A stretch of DNA of 34,611 nucleotides from Rhizonema sp. PD37 (GTDB lineage Bacteria; Cyanobacteriota; Cyanobacteriia; Cyanobacteriales; Nostocaceae): contig JAQYWO010000060.1 of the NCBI GenBank assembly GCA_029379215.1, positions 1-34,611 of the forward strand, read 5' to 3'. Positions within the stretch are counted from its first letter, which is position 1, and every line of letters begins with the position of its first letter. A program made the position numbers and the translations under genes. Under the pieces are notes generated by a model that saw nothing but the letters and a program-made list of their open reading frames with translations, ran no database searches and was not told the origin of the DNA. Shown one piece after another: positions 1-7,970 of the stretch.

Positions 1-1380
1 GATCCTTATGGCAGGCCTCGCGATCGCCCGAGTGGGAAAACTTTTTGGTTTACTGCTAATGGCTACCCTATCCAGGAGGTTTTAGAACGGGTGTCTCAAT
101 CCACGGGAGATGTTGCCCGTTTTTGCTTCGAGACTTCTGTGAAACCACTGAAAGGACAATCTGCACATAAGTTACTGATGGCACTCGCTTTGTTCCCAAT
201 GCCTGCTTTACAGAATGCCCTGTTACAAGTTGCAGTACCTGAGGCTGATTGCAACACGACAACGAATGACTTGGCTCGATTGCGAGGACTCTCGTTAGTG
301 AGACAGGAAAATTATCGTTATAGTATGCTACCACTGACTCGTGAGTATGCCCTCGCAGAACTGAAGGCTCATCCTAATTTTGAACGAGAAGCAAGGGAGA
401 GATGGATTGGTTGGTACTTAAGCTTTTCTCAGAAGTATGCAGGGCAAGATGCAAAGGAGTGGCAACAGTTCGATGGTTTGGAGGAATGGCAAAATTTGCA
501 AGCTGTGATTGAGTGGTGTATGGTTGAGGGTCGATACGCCGAGATGCTCAACTTATGGCAAAATATTGAAGCGTACACCCACATTGTGGGTAGGCGAGAA
601 AGCCGCTTACGCTTCTGGGACGATCGCATCACTTGGACTGCATGGCTCATTCAAGCAGCAGAACAACGTGGTGACTGGTTAGTTGCCGCAAATATGATGG
701 TTGATCGTGCTTGGACTCTCACTTCAATGGGGAAGCACAAGCATTTACAAGAGGCAGAAGAGTTGTTTGCACGAGCTTGGGAACTCCGTCACTACCAAGA
801 ACCTTTATTCCAAATAAACTTGGCAAAGAACATAGCGGTTCTACGCATTCAACAGCAGAAGTTTGACGAAGCCCAAACTTGGCTTGCTCAAATGATCGAA
901 CTACTACAGCAGACACAATTAGAGGAACAGCAGCGACTGCGGCAGTTAGTTCAAATTCATTATTACCAAGGTGAAATTTTCTTCAAAAACGGGGAGTACG
1001 AGCAATCGAAAATTGTTTTTCAACAAGCCTTAGAGTATGCACAGTCGATAGACTGGAGACGTGGCATATTCTGTACGCAAAATTGGTTGGCTGAGATTGC
1101 TATCCAGGAAGGGGCGCTCGATGAAGCAGAACGACTCTTAACAGAAGGGCTACGCGTAGCTGAAGCTAATGGAGACAAAAGTCGCACTGCATTTTGTCAA
1201 CGCTCATTATCTAATTTAGCAAAGGCTCAAGGGAACTTAGTTGAGGCTCGTCGATGGGCGATCGCAGCATTGCATAATTTCGAGAGACTGGGTATGCTAC
1301 CAGAAGTAGAGGAAACACAAATTTTACTTCAAGTACTAGATACAAGCTTGGGAAACAGCCAACAACTTGAAAACTTATAA
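1..1380 (+). CDS. STAND/NB-ARC-type ATPase, C-terminal part with TPR repeats (5' truncated by window edge)
   Basis: The reading frame is open from base 1, so the start lies outside the window; the GTG at 91 is only an internal codon. The visible part begins with what looks like the end of an NB-ARC/winged-helix region (a segment with LMALALFPMPALQNALL, then a hydrophobic helix-turn-helix-like stretch ending MLPLTREYALAEL). It continues into helical pairs typical of TPRs (for example YYQGEIFFKNGEYEQSKIVF and LDEAERLLTEGLRVAEANGD). Family knowledge: such cyanobacterial proteins are signal-transduction ATPases in which TPRs sense a ligand or partner. The P-loop is not in the window, so the ATPase assignment is inferred from the winged-helix/TPR part. 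It ends at 1380, directly against an inverted repeat, and is convergent with the protease gene at 1725. Confidence 0.72.
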   Translation, partial: DPYGRPRDRPSGKTFWFTANGYPIQEVLERVSQSTGDVARFCFETSVKPLKGQSAHKLLMALALFPMPALQNALLQVAVPEADCNTTTNDLARLRGLSLVRQENYRYSMLPLTREYALAELKAHPNFEREARERWIGWYLSFSQKYAGQDAKEWQQFDGLEEWQNLQAVIEWCMVEGRYAEMLNLWQNIEAYTHIVGRRESRLRFWDDRITWTAWLIQAAEQRGDWLVAANMMVDRAWTLTSMGKHKHLQEAEELFARAWELRHYQEPLFQINLAKNIAVLRIQQQKFDEAQTWLAQMIELLQQTQLEEQQRLRQLVQIHYYQGEIFFKNGEYEQSKIVFQQALEYAQSIDWRRGIFCTQNWLAEIAIQEGALDEAERLLTEGLRVAEANGDKSRTAFCQRSLSNLAKAQGNLVEARRWAIAALHNFERLGMLPEVEETQILLQVLDTSLGNSQQLENL

Positions 1381-1722
1381 AAAGGTTCGTAGTTGCGCTT
1401 TAGCGCTCTCATTCTGTTACACCCAACCCACGCGGTCGCATTTTATACCCCTGCTAATGCTATTTTTTCTACAAAAAAAAGTAAAAGTAAACAAGATAGA
1501 TAATACCAATTTGAAAAAAAAATGCGACAGCTCACCCATGTAGGGGCGATCTTCGTAGCGTAAAGCCTACGGCATAGCTTCGCTTAGAGCGAGTTTTCGA
1601 GCGTCACGGCTGTTCGCCCTTGCATTAATTCATGTGTTGCAAAGATTTTTGAAATTGGCATTATCTTACAGCGGTTCGGGAGTAAGAGCATGAGAGCGAA
1701 GACAGCGCAACTACGAGCCTTT
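1381..1722. repeat. 342-bp segment bounded by ~40-bp inverted repeats (MITE-like or bidirectional terminator)
   Basis: The left arm (1381-1420, beginning AAAGGTTCGTAGTTGCGCT) pairs with the right arm (1682-1722, ending AGCGCAACTACGAGCCTTT) over about 40 bases, with one indel and a few mismatches. The stop codon of the + gene is at 1378-1380 and that of the - gene at 1725-1727, so the repeat fills the whole convergent intergenic space. The right arm runs into a T tract on the + strand and the left arm into a shorter one on the - strand, so each could also end transcription. No gene was recognised inside. Repeats with a GTTCGTAG-type end are common in cyanobacterial genomes as far as I recall; mobility is inference. 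Confidence 0.6.
1501..1663. repeat. Inner inverted-repeat element with TAATACCAATTT-like ends
   Basis: Bases 1501-1518 (TAATACCAATTTGAAAAA) match the reverse complement of 1646-1663 at 16 of 18 positions. The 163-bp unit is nested inside the 1381-1722 element and contains a GC-rich stretch around 1555-1620 with short local palindromes (CGTAGCGTAAAGCCTACG). The ends resemble the termini of the IS630-type element at 19022-20150 in the shared ATACCAATTT, which suggests a MITE; that is inference. Confidence 0.45.
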
Positions 1723-1724
1723 TT

Positions 1725-3179
1725 TTATTTGTGGGAAACTACATGTGCTGGAGAATTTTCGCCCTGAGTGTAAACTGAGAGTGCAAATTGTCCTCTATCC
1801 TGCGGATTGGCAGTACTCACAACAAGTCTGTAATTGCCATTGTGAGGTAATTTCACGCTGACGGCTGCTTGACGTTCTACCTTGCCTTTAGCGATAATAT
1901 TGCGATCGCTATCCACAACTAGCAAGTAGGGATCAAAGTCTGAATGTTGTAATTGAATGGTTATAGTCTGATTTGCCTTTCCAGAAAAAACGTAGCTGCG
2001 ACACGGAGAACCATCTTTTAAACAAGAAGGTGTGCTTCTGTCTAGTTTATCTTGTTGTACCAAAAGTGGGATTGCTGCTCGCAAACGGTATGTTCCCGTT
2101 TCTTGAGGTTCCAAAGCATTCGCAATCAGGGTGTAAGTTCCTGTTTGTGGCAAATTACTTGAAATTCTAGCAACTTTATTGCGACCCTCACTACTACCTT
2201 TAGCAATCATCTCACCATTTGGTGCAAGAAGTACTAAGAATGAACCAATCTCCTGACTGAGCATTTCAATCATGATTGGTTCATCTGCCTTACCCTCAAA
2301 GGAGTAGATATGAGCATGAGTTTTATCTTCACACATGAGGTTGTCTCCTGTTCGGATTCTGCTGTTGCTTTCTGCGCCATTGAGAGCTAGTTTTTGCGCC
2401 AGTTGAGTGTTTGTTTGCCTAGTAGCAGGAATTAGATATTTACCAATAGACGGGGACAGTCTTTGTTTATAAGCGAGGATAAACGCCTGAACTTTCTCGC
2501 TGGATATAGCAAGATTCATACCATTAGAGTCTGTATCAAATCTCCTAGTATTGATACCTAGAAGTTCTCCTCGACTGTTTAGCAAAGCACCTCCAGAGTT
2601 ACCATGATTGAGGTTAGCATCAGTCTGAATAAAACCCAGTTCTGCGTAAATGTTACTAACAATCCCTTGAGTAATGGAAGAAGGCTTAATTCCTTGAGGA
2701 TAACCAATGGCAAAGACTTGCTGTCCCTTGCGAACTGCATTCAAAGAAGTCAAGTTCAATTTTGGTAAGGGATTTTGGCTGCGAATTTGTAGCAAGGCTA
2801 AATCAAGACATTGGCTACTTCCTTGTGAAACTACATCAGCTTGATATTTTTTGCCATTTTGCAGTTCGACTGTGATGCTTCTGGCATCTTCGACTACATG
2901 AGCGTTGGTAACAATCAAACCCTTAGATTCCACAACGACACCGCTACCACTACCTTGATCTGTCTCTACAAAAACAACAGCAGAATTTGCCTTTTCATAG
3001 ACAGATTGAGCAGAACCATCAGCTTTCTGTGCATATGCTACTTTATCACTTGCGTCAGCGAGGGTGAGAGCAAATTCACTGACAGTTGTAGTAGCGATTG
3101 CTCCCGAAATTGCTAGAAGCCAAAACATTGTCCCACGAACTAATTGAGAAGCCGTTTTGCTTGATAGATGCGGTTTCAT
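1725..3179 (-). CDS. Secreted trypsin-like (Deg/HtrA-type, S1C) serine protease with two C-terminal PPC-like domains
   Basis: 484 aa from the ATG at 3179, chosen because AGGAG lies just upstream with normal spacing; the frame stays open further upstream only through a palindromic repeat. An N-terminal hydrophobic stretch (residues about 17-40) ending near an AYAQK site looks like a signal peptide. The catalytic triad is visible: His94 in TNAHVVED, Asp126 in CLDLALLQI, Ser195 in GNSGGAL. After about residue 275 come two similar beta-rich repeats (about 275-375 and 385-480) with the YSFEGKA / YVFSGKA and TGTY / NGNY signatures of bacterial pre-peptidase C-terminal (PPC) domains, in place of the PDZ domain usual for Deg proteases. 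Probable role: periplasmic or extracellular protein quality control or degradation. Substrate unknown. Confidence 0.85.
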   Translation of the reverse strand: MKPHLSSKTASQLVRGTMFWLLAISGAIATTTVSEFALTLADASDKVAYAQKADGSAQSVYEKANSAVVFVETDQGSGSGVVVESKGLIVTNAHVVEDARSITVELQNGKKYQADVVSQGSSQCLDLALLQIRSQNPLPKLNLTSLNAVRKGQQVFAIGYPQGIKPSSITQGIVSNIYAELGFIQTDANLNHGNSGGALLNSRGELLGINTRRFDTDSNGMNLAISSEKVQAFILAYKQRLSPSIGKYLIPATRQTNTQLAQKLALNGAESNSRIRTGDNLMCEDKTHAHIYSFEGKADEPIMIEMLSQEIGSFLVLLAPNGEMIAKGSSEGRNKVARISSNLPQTGTYTLIANALEPQETGTYRLRAAIPLLVQQDKLDRSTPSCLKDGSPCRSYVFSGKANQTITIQLQHSDFDPYLLVVDSDRNIIAKGKVERQAAVSVKLPHNGNYRLVVSTANPQDRGQFALSVYTQGENSPAHVVSHK

Positions 3180-3296
3180 GACTTTACTCCTGTTGATAAC
3201 TATAACGAAAGCGGAACGAGGCAAGATCGTTTGCTGATCTGCGCTCTGTATTGATATACATGTGTGTGTAAAAAAAACTTTGTTGCTAAGATTTCC

Positions 3297-3329
3297 AGAT
3301 TCCCGACTTCTTAAAGAAGTCGGGAATCT
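3297..3329. terminator. Perfect 16-bp-stem hairpin at the 3' end of the GRDP-like gene
   Basis: AGATTCCCGACTTCTT is followed after one base by its exact reverse complement, ending at 3329, where the stop codon of the minus-strand gene (3329-3331) begins. No strong U tract follows on the minus strand, so it may be a repeat-type palindrome serving as transcript end rather than a classical terminator. Very similar GGGAATCT palindromes are, from memory, dispersed in Nostoc genomes. Confidence 0.55.
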
Positions 3330-3790
3330 TAAATTAAAAGGATTTCGCAACAAGCAGCAACAGAACTACCCATTGCACCTTGTCCAAAATTTTGCTCGAA
3401 TAATGTCTGGGTGCGAGCAAAAGTCAGTAGCCATTCTTTCCGTTCTGCTTCTTTTCTTCCAACTTCTGGAATATGCTGGAGAAAAACACCAAAGAGATTT
3501 TCGCAGTCTTTTTCAAACTGAGACACATCAGCAGTATGAGCGTGCAAAACTGCATCAATGTCCTGATTGGGAACCATTTTCAAACTCGGATATTCGTGAA
3601 GTAAAAATAAGAACAATCTATATTGCCGAATTACAAGGACGTTTTGCGTTAAAGTAAATTTATGACGTTCATGAGAACTTGTTAGTCTTAGAAATATTGC
3701 CTGCCAGTCAACAACTTTCAGCTTCTGGAAAAAAGTTTGATATGCTGTAGCGTGCCGAGAATTTATAGGTAGTGTCTTAGCTAGATTCAA
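3329..3790 (-). CDS. GRDP-like (glycine-rich-domain-containing-protein-like) conserved protein
   Basis: 153 aa from a TTG start at 3790, preferred because a perfect AGGAGG lies 4 bases upstream of it; the longer reading from 3805 would place that Shine-Dalgarno sequence inside the gene. The segment at residues 76-110 (DIDAVLHAHTADVSQFEKDC, then ENLFG and a His-Ile-Pro) resembles the conserved core of the GRDP-like family, which typically reads D-x-x-W/L-H-x-H-x-x-D-x-x-x-Y/F-x-x-D-C-x-x-x-F-G. The following T-x-x-L-F-E-x-x-F-G also fits. The family's biochemical function is not known to me. The C-terminus has two adjacent Cys residues. It lies upstream of the protease gene on the same strand but is separated from it by a strong hairpin, so it is probably not co-transcribed. 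Confidence 0.6.
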   Translation of the reverse strand: MNLAKTLPINSRHATAYQTFFQKLKVVDWQAIFLRLTSSHERHKFTLTQNVLVIRQYRLFLFLLHEYPSLKMVPNQDIDAVLHAHTADVSQFEKDCENLFGVFLQHIPEVGRKEAERKEWLLTFARTQTLFEQNFGQGAMGSSVAACCEILLI

Positions 3791-4218
3791 TTTGCACCTC
3801 CTCAATCTCAGGATTTTTTCTGTTAAATTGGTTTATCCTGTTGTGCAAACAACACTACCAAGACAGTCAATGAGCTTTCAAGACACAGTTATGGCTCAGA
3901 ATTTGCTCGGCGAAAGGTTCATTTAGCGCTCACAGACAAGCTCAGTAACATCACCAATAATACACCGTCTGTAGCGATAGGGAGGCTTGACAAACGCTCG
4001 TCCGTTCCAAAGTTCGGTTTGACAGAGATTTTGGGCGATCGCTCTTTGATTGGCAAAGACTTCAATCTGCAAAAAGCGCGATCGCGCTTCAACAGTACAT
4101 GGACGACAAACCGACACAAAGCCTTAGGTAAAAAGGGCGATCTCAACTCAAACGTCCTTGTAAGATCGCCTGACCACCGCGATCGTGTTTTATACTCTAG
4201 AACATATAATCTACCCTA
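3791..4218. other. Intergenic region, no supported gene
   Basis: About 430 bases. Three short overlapping frames exist here (for example 3919-4146 and 4019-4222), none with a ribosome binding site or a recognisable family. It carries HIP1-like octamers near 4035 and 4080. It could be a decayed coding segment, since reading frames on the minus strand are long for their size, but I cannot assign it. Confidence 0.4.
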
Positions 4219-4257
4219 TTGACATTTTCGTGGCAAATTTATAAGAATGATTCTTAT
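4219..4257 (+). promoter_or_regulatory. Candidate promoter with overlapping Fur-like palindrome upstream of the porin
   Basis: TTGACA at 4219-4224 is followed after 15 bases by TATAAG (4240-4245). Overlapping the -10 is a perfect 17-bp palindrome, ATAAGAATGATTCTTAT (4241-4257). It matches 12 of the 18 arm positions of the classical 19-bp iron box and has the 7-1-7 symmetry of Fur sites. A repressor bound here would block the -10. The 15-base spacer is shorter than the ideal 17, so the -35 call is less certain than the palindrome. The start codon follows about 195 bases downstream. Confidence 0.55.
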
Positions 4258-4451
4258 TCTCTTGAAATGAGAGCTAAATGTAAACAAGAAGATATATTCT
4301 CAGTATGAGACTCTTGAAAATCGATTATTTTTGCCTTTTTTTCACAAAAGAACTATGAAACCTGATAAGATCCTTGAAAATTATTTTTAATAAAACTGCG
4401 CTTGACAAAAGTACGGTATTGGTTTGCTCTCAAATCTGCGTGAGGAGAAAA

Positions 4452-6215
4452 ATGAAAAGAGTGTGGAAGTTTCTACTGGCAAGTCCAGTAGTTTTTGTCG
4501 GTACAATACTAGTCTCTAATGATGCGGTATTTGCACAAAAAGTACAAAGTGCTTCGGAAATTACTGATAAACAATTGGGAGCAACTCCAGAAGAAAAAAC
4601 GGAGAATAGCACTCAATCCAATTCCATGTCTCAGTTGAATTCGGTATCTCAGCTATCGGATGTGCAACCGACAGACTGGGCATTTCAAGCTTTACAATCA
4701 TTGGTAGAACGATATGGATGTATTGCTGGATACCCTAATGGAACTTATCGTGGGAATCGAGCAATGACGCGATATGAGTTCGCGGCTGGTTTGAACGCGT
4801 GTTTGAACAGAGTCAACGAACTCATCGCTACTGCGACATCAGATGTAGTTACCAAGCAAGATTTAGCAACATTACAAAAGCTGCAAGAGCAATTTCGCGG
4901 AGAATTGGCGGCACTGCGGGGACGTGTAGATGTCGTGGAAGCTCATAATGCTGAAATAGAAGCACATCAGTTCTCTACCACAACAAAACTTAATGGCGTT
5001 GCCATTTTTGCACCCGTAAGCATCTTTGCAGGCGATAATGCTAGAGGTCAGAAACTAGATAGGAATACGATCTTTGCAGACAGAATACGTCTTAACTTTG
5101 ATACTAGCTTTACTGGAAAAGACTTGTTAAGAACTCGACTCCAAGCAACAAATTTAGATGCTTTGTCTGGTACTTCTACCTCTACGCCAGAAGGAGATCT
5201 ACGATTTGGTGGTCCAACTTATTCTACGGGTGGTGGTAATAATGTTGTTCTTGATGCATTATTGTATAGTTTTCCCATAGGCAAAAATACAACAGTTGTC
5301 CTTGAGGCGAATGCTGGTGCTGCCGATGATTTTACCAATACGGTCAACCCTTTCCTAGATAATGACGGTGATAGCGGCGCTCTGTCTAACTTTGGCACCC
5401 GCAATCCAATTTATTATCCTGTTGCAGGTAGTGGAGCAGCAATCAGGCATCAATTCAACAAAAATTTAGAACTTACTTTGGGTTATTTAGCCAATACGCC
5501 TAGCGATCCCTCACTAGGCAGTGGTTTGTTTTCGGGCGGTTATGGAGCAATCGGGCAATTGACAATCAAGCCCAGCGATCGCTTTACTTTCGGCTTGACT
5601 TACGTTAATGCCTACAACTCCGATCTCACTGCAGGAAGCAATCGCGCTAACTTGCATTCAGCCTTGCTCAGTATAAATGACAATTCATCTGTTTCTGGTG
5701 GTCCGAGTCAAGGTAATGTGGGTGTAACTCAACCTACTGGTAACTCAGTTTTACCTCCAGCGTTGGAAGCCTTGAGAGGGACGAGTCTGCCTGTTGTCAG
5801 TAATTCCTACGGTATTGAGGCATCCTTTCAGATCAACCCGAGATTTGTAGTTGGTGGTTGGGTTGGCTACACAAATGAGCATACCCTTTCTACCCTCGGT
5901 GGAGCAATTCCCCGTGGTGATTTTGATGTTTGGAACTATGCCGTGACACTAGCCTTTCCGGATTTGGGCAAAAAGGGCAGTGTTGGCGGTATCATCGTCG
6001 GTATGGAACCTAGGGTTACTGGTGTAAGTAATAGTCTTAGAGGCGTAATCGGTAAAGATCCAGATATTTCACTGCATATAGAAGGGTTATATCAGTATCC
6101 ACTCACCGACAACATTACAATTACACCAGGAATCATCTGGCTGACAGCACCGGATAGTAACAGTAACAATAGTGGTGCTGTAATTGGCACTGTAAGAACC
6201 ACCTTTACTTTCTAA
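4452..6215 (+). CDS. SLH-domain OprB-type outer-membrane porin (iron-uptake-porin family)
   Basis: 587 aa from the ATG at 4452, preceded by GAGGAG at proper spacing; the in-frame start at 4374 lacks a ribosome binding site and would spoil the signal peptide. Residues 1-28 form a Sec signal (KRVWK, hydrophobic core, cleavage after AVFA). Residues about 68-120 are one S-layer-homology domain (DVQPTDWAFQALQSLVERYG, then AMTRYEFAAGLN). A coiled coil follows to about residue 170, then a beta-barrel ending in TTFTF with a C-terminal Phe, as in outer-membrane proteins. This SLH-coiled coil-OprB layout is typical of cyanobacterial porins, where SLH binds peptidoglycan-linked polysaccharide. Some members are reported to be needed for iron entry, which fits the Fur-like site upstream; the solute itself is not readable from sequence. 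Confidence 0.9.
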   Translation: MKRVWKFLLASPVVFVGTILVSNDAVFAQKVQSASEITDKQLGATPEEKTENSTQSNSMSQLNSVSQLSDVQPTDWAFQALQSLVERYGCIAGYPNGTYRGNRAMTRYEFAAGLNACLNRVNELIATATSDVVTKQDLATLQKLQEQFRGELAALRGRVDVVEAHNAEIEAHQFSTTTKLNGVAIFAPVSIFAGDNARGQKLDRNTIFADRIRLNFDTSFTGKDLLRTRLQATNLDALSGTSTSTPEGDLRFGGPTYSTGGGNNVVLDALLYSFPIGKNTTVVLEANAGAADDFTNTVNPFLDNDGDSGALSNFGTRNPIYYPVAGSGAAIRHQFNKNLELTLGYLANTPSDPSLGSGLFSGGYGAIGQLTIKPSDRFTFGLTYVNAYNSDLTAGSNRANLHSALLSINDNSSVSGGPSQGNVGVTQPTGNSVLPPALEALRGTSLPVVSNSYGIEASFQINPRFVVGGWVGYTNEHTLSTLGGAIPRGDFDVWNYAVTLAFPDLGKKGSVGGIIVGMEPRVTGVSNSLRGVIGKDPDISLHIEGLYQYPLTDNITITPGIIWLTAPDSNSNNSGAVIGTVRTTFTF

Positions 6216-6230
6216 GCCACTACTATTTTT

Positions 6231-6268
6231 AAGGTAGGAAGAAAGTTGTACACCCTTTTTCCTACCTT
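6231..6268 (+). terminator. Hairpin after the porin gene
   Basis: AAGGTAGGAAGAAAG (6231-6245) pairs with CTTTTTCCTACCTT (6255-6268), a 13-14 bp stem with one imperfection and a 9-base loop, 16 bases after the porin stop. There is no clean T tract on the 3' side. Confidence 0.6.
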
Positions 6269-6448
6269 CATCTAAAAGTCTCCAATACGTTTGGAAATGT
6301 TGTGGAATAAGCTGCGGAGGAAAAATGAACGTGAAGTCTGTCCTTAAAAAGCTTCCCAAGGGCTGTAGATCCACTTGAATGTAGAACTTAACTTGTAAGT
6401 TCAGATTCGGATTAACTAGAGCTTCAAGTTGAGAAAACTAGTTTCTTC

Positions 6449-6483
6449 GTCAACACCCCCGAATTGAATTCGGGGGTGTTGAC
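6449..6483. repeat. Perfect 17-bp-arm palindrome
   Basis: GTCAACACCCCCGAATT is followed after a single G by its exact reverse complement. It is isolated in the intergenic region, with no T tract. It is likely a dispersed intergenic palindrome or a secondary terminator. Confidence 0.6.
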
Positions 6484-6508
6484 GTCTAAATCCGCGCCTC
6501 ATAATACA

Positions 6509-6564
6509 GGCAGGTTTGATGAAGATATCGTGTTTGCTAAGAAGTTATCTCGATTAAACCTGCC
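6509..6564. repeat. Imperfect 19-bp-arm stem-loop
   Basis: GGCAGGTTTGATGAAGATA (6509-6527) matches the reverse complement of 6546-6564 at 16 of 19 positions, and one of the mismatches is a G-U pair in RNA. The 18-base loop is unpaired. It could be a structured 5' leader or small RNA before the SRPBCC gene, or a repeat. Confidence 0.4.
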
Positions 6565-6773
6565 CATACTGAAATCTTTTGTGTTATAACATTGACAATT
6601 ATTCCCAGAAATATTTTTGGGAAAATTTCAGAAAATAAAAACATAAGAAGGACTGTCTTGGAAAAATTTGTATGTTGAACTGGAACTACAGTTAGAGGGT
6701 TGGACTCAATCAATTAGATAGTTTTAACTTTAAAACCTTTAAGTTGATGCGTTGAGGAGTGCTTAAAATTATT

Positions 6774-7334
6774 ATGTGTGCCTATTTTATCTCCGATTCA
6801 GGTTCCACTGGTACGGAAATGACTATAAGTCAAGAAAAACAAAAGTTGCTGATGCAAGGTGAAATTTTGGTAGAAACGCGATCGCACACGGCGTGGGGTG
6901 GTGCTGTAACCGCCTTGATGTATGTGCCTTTAGTGCGATCAAATGTATGGCAGCAACTTACTGACTATCCGCGTTGGGTGCAATATTTCCCTGATGTCAC
7001 CAAGAGCGAAATCCTACAACGAGGTGATGCCAAGCGTCTGTATCAAGCAGCACAAAAAGCATTTTTGTTTTTCACCGCTCAAGTGGAAATTTACCTAAGT
7101 GTTGTGGAAGATTTAGGGCAAAAAATTCAATTTCAGTTAGAGAAAGGGAGTTTTCACGATTTTAATGCTAATTTAGAGCTAAAAGACTGCAATTCTGGAA
7201 CTTTATTAACTTATACCGTGCAAGCTACCCCGACTATTCCCATCCCTTCAATATTCATTCAGCAAGCAATGAATTTTGAATTGCCTACAAACATGCGTAA
7301 GATGCGGCAAGTGCTTTGTAAAGGTCAACAATAA
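6774..7334 (+). CDS. SRPBCC (START/polyketide-cyclase fold) family protein
   Basis: About 186 aa. The core WGGAVTALMYVPLVRSNVWQQL, then TDYPRWVQYFPDVTKSEIL, is the conserved beginning of cyclase/dehydrase-type SRPBCC proteins, which bind hydrophobic ligands in a deep cavity. The ligand is unknown. The start is uncertain: ATG 6774 is given, with GAGGAG 14 bases upstream. ATG 6819 (MTISQEK) gives a protein beginning where I would expect homologues to begin, but its ribosome site is weak. The next gene starts 2 bases after this stop, so the two are surely co-transcribed and probably translationally coupled. Confidence 0.8.
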   Translation: MCAYFISDSGSTGTEMTISQEKQKLLMQGEILVETRSHTAWGGAVTALMYVPLVRSNVWQQLTDYPRWVQYFPDVTKSEILQRGDAKRLYQAAQKAFLFFTAQVEIYLSVVEDLGQKIQFQLEKGSFHDFNANLELKDCNSGTLLTYTVQATPTIPIPSIFIQQAMNFELPTNMRKMRQVLCKGQQ

Positions 7335-7336
7335 GC

Positions 7337-7912
7337 ATGTCACAGGCGAAAGAAATTTTGGAGTTTTGGTTTGGCGATCCCGAACAACCGGATTACGGCA
7401 AACCAAAACGTTTCTGGTTCACCAAAAAAGCTGAATTTGATGAAGAATTACGGATTCAGTTTTTACAAGATTACCAAAAAGCGGCAGCAGGATATCTAGA
7501 CGATTGGATCGAGACACCCGAAACTTGTCTAGCACTGATTCTGCTACTAGATCAATTTCCGCGAAATATGTTTCGACGTACTCCCGAAGCCTTCGCGACT
7601 GACTGGGAAGCGTTATCAGTGGCGCAGCACGCCGTTGCACAAGGTTATGACCAAAAATTGCTTCCTGTAAAACGTTGGTTTGTTTACTTACCCTTTGAAC
7701 ATAGTGAAAATTTAGAGCATCAACAGCAAGCAGTACGATTATTTCGGCAACTGAGGTTTCACCATGAAAGTGCAAGTTGTATTGAGTACGCAATCCGTCA
7801 TAAGTCAGTCATTGAAAATTTTGGTCGTTTTCCTCATCGTAATGCGATTTTGGGACGAATTTCTACTCCAGAAGAAAAGGAGTTTTTGAAACAGTATCGC
7901 TCATCTTTTTAA
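7337..7912 (+). CDS. DUF924 family protein
   Basis: 191 aa, full length for the family. It shows the N-terminal ILEFWFGD, the central ALILLLDQFPRNMFR and the PFEHSENLEHQ signature of DUF924 (PF06041), an all-alpha TPR-like fold of unknown biochemical role. The ATG lies 2 bases after the preceding SRPBCC stop. It is convergent with the kinase gene, and a shared hairpin separates the two. Confidence 0.9.
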   Translation: MSQAKEILEFWFGDPEQPDYGKPKRFWFTKKAEFDEELRIQFLQDYQKAAAGYLDDWIETPETCLALILLLDQFPRNMFRRTPEAFATDWEALSVAQHAVAQGYDQKLLPVKRWFVYLPFEHSENLEHQQQAVRLFRQLRFHHESASCIEYAIRHKSVIENFGRFPHRNAILGRISTPEEKEFLKQYRSSF

Positions 7913-7929
7913 GAGCGCTCCGGAGCAAT

Positions 7930-7970
7930 TTAAGATCCCTCACAACTATGTGCGTAGTCGGGGATCTTAA
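7930..7970. terminator. Bidirectional hairpin between convergent DUF924 and kinase genes
   Basis: TTAAGATCCC (7930-7939) pairs exactly with GGGATCTTAA (7961-7970). The interior ACTATG/CGTAGT also pairs with one wobble. The right arm includes the kinase stop codon (7967-7969). There is no long T tract on either side. Confidence 0.55.

Larger units (their letters stand above)
6216..6773. other. Intergenic region with three hairpins
   Basis: No gene supported. It holds a probable terminator (6231-6268), a perfect palindrome (6449-6483) and a long imperfect stem-loop (6509-6564), each listed separately. The part 6580-6750 is AT-rich and presumably carries the promoter of the SRPBCC gene, but I could not place a convincing -35/-10 pair. 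Confidence 0.5.

Noticed and set aside
3180..3353. N-terminal extension of the Deg-type protease
   Set aside because: The extension reads through a dispersed palindrome and lacks a ribosome site, while ATG 3179 has a good one and starts a proper signal peptide.
3919..4222. Overlapping short frames on both strands before the porin
   Set aside because: Three alternative frames over the same bases, no ribosome sites, no recognisable family; kept only as an unassigned intergenic region.
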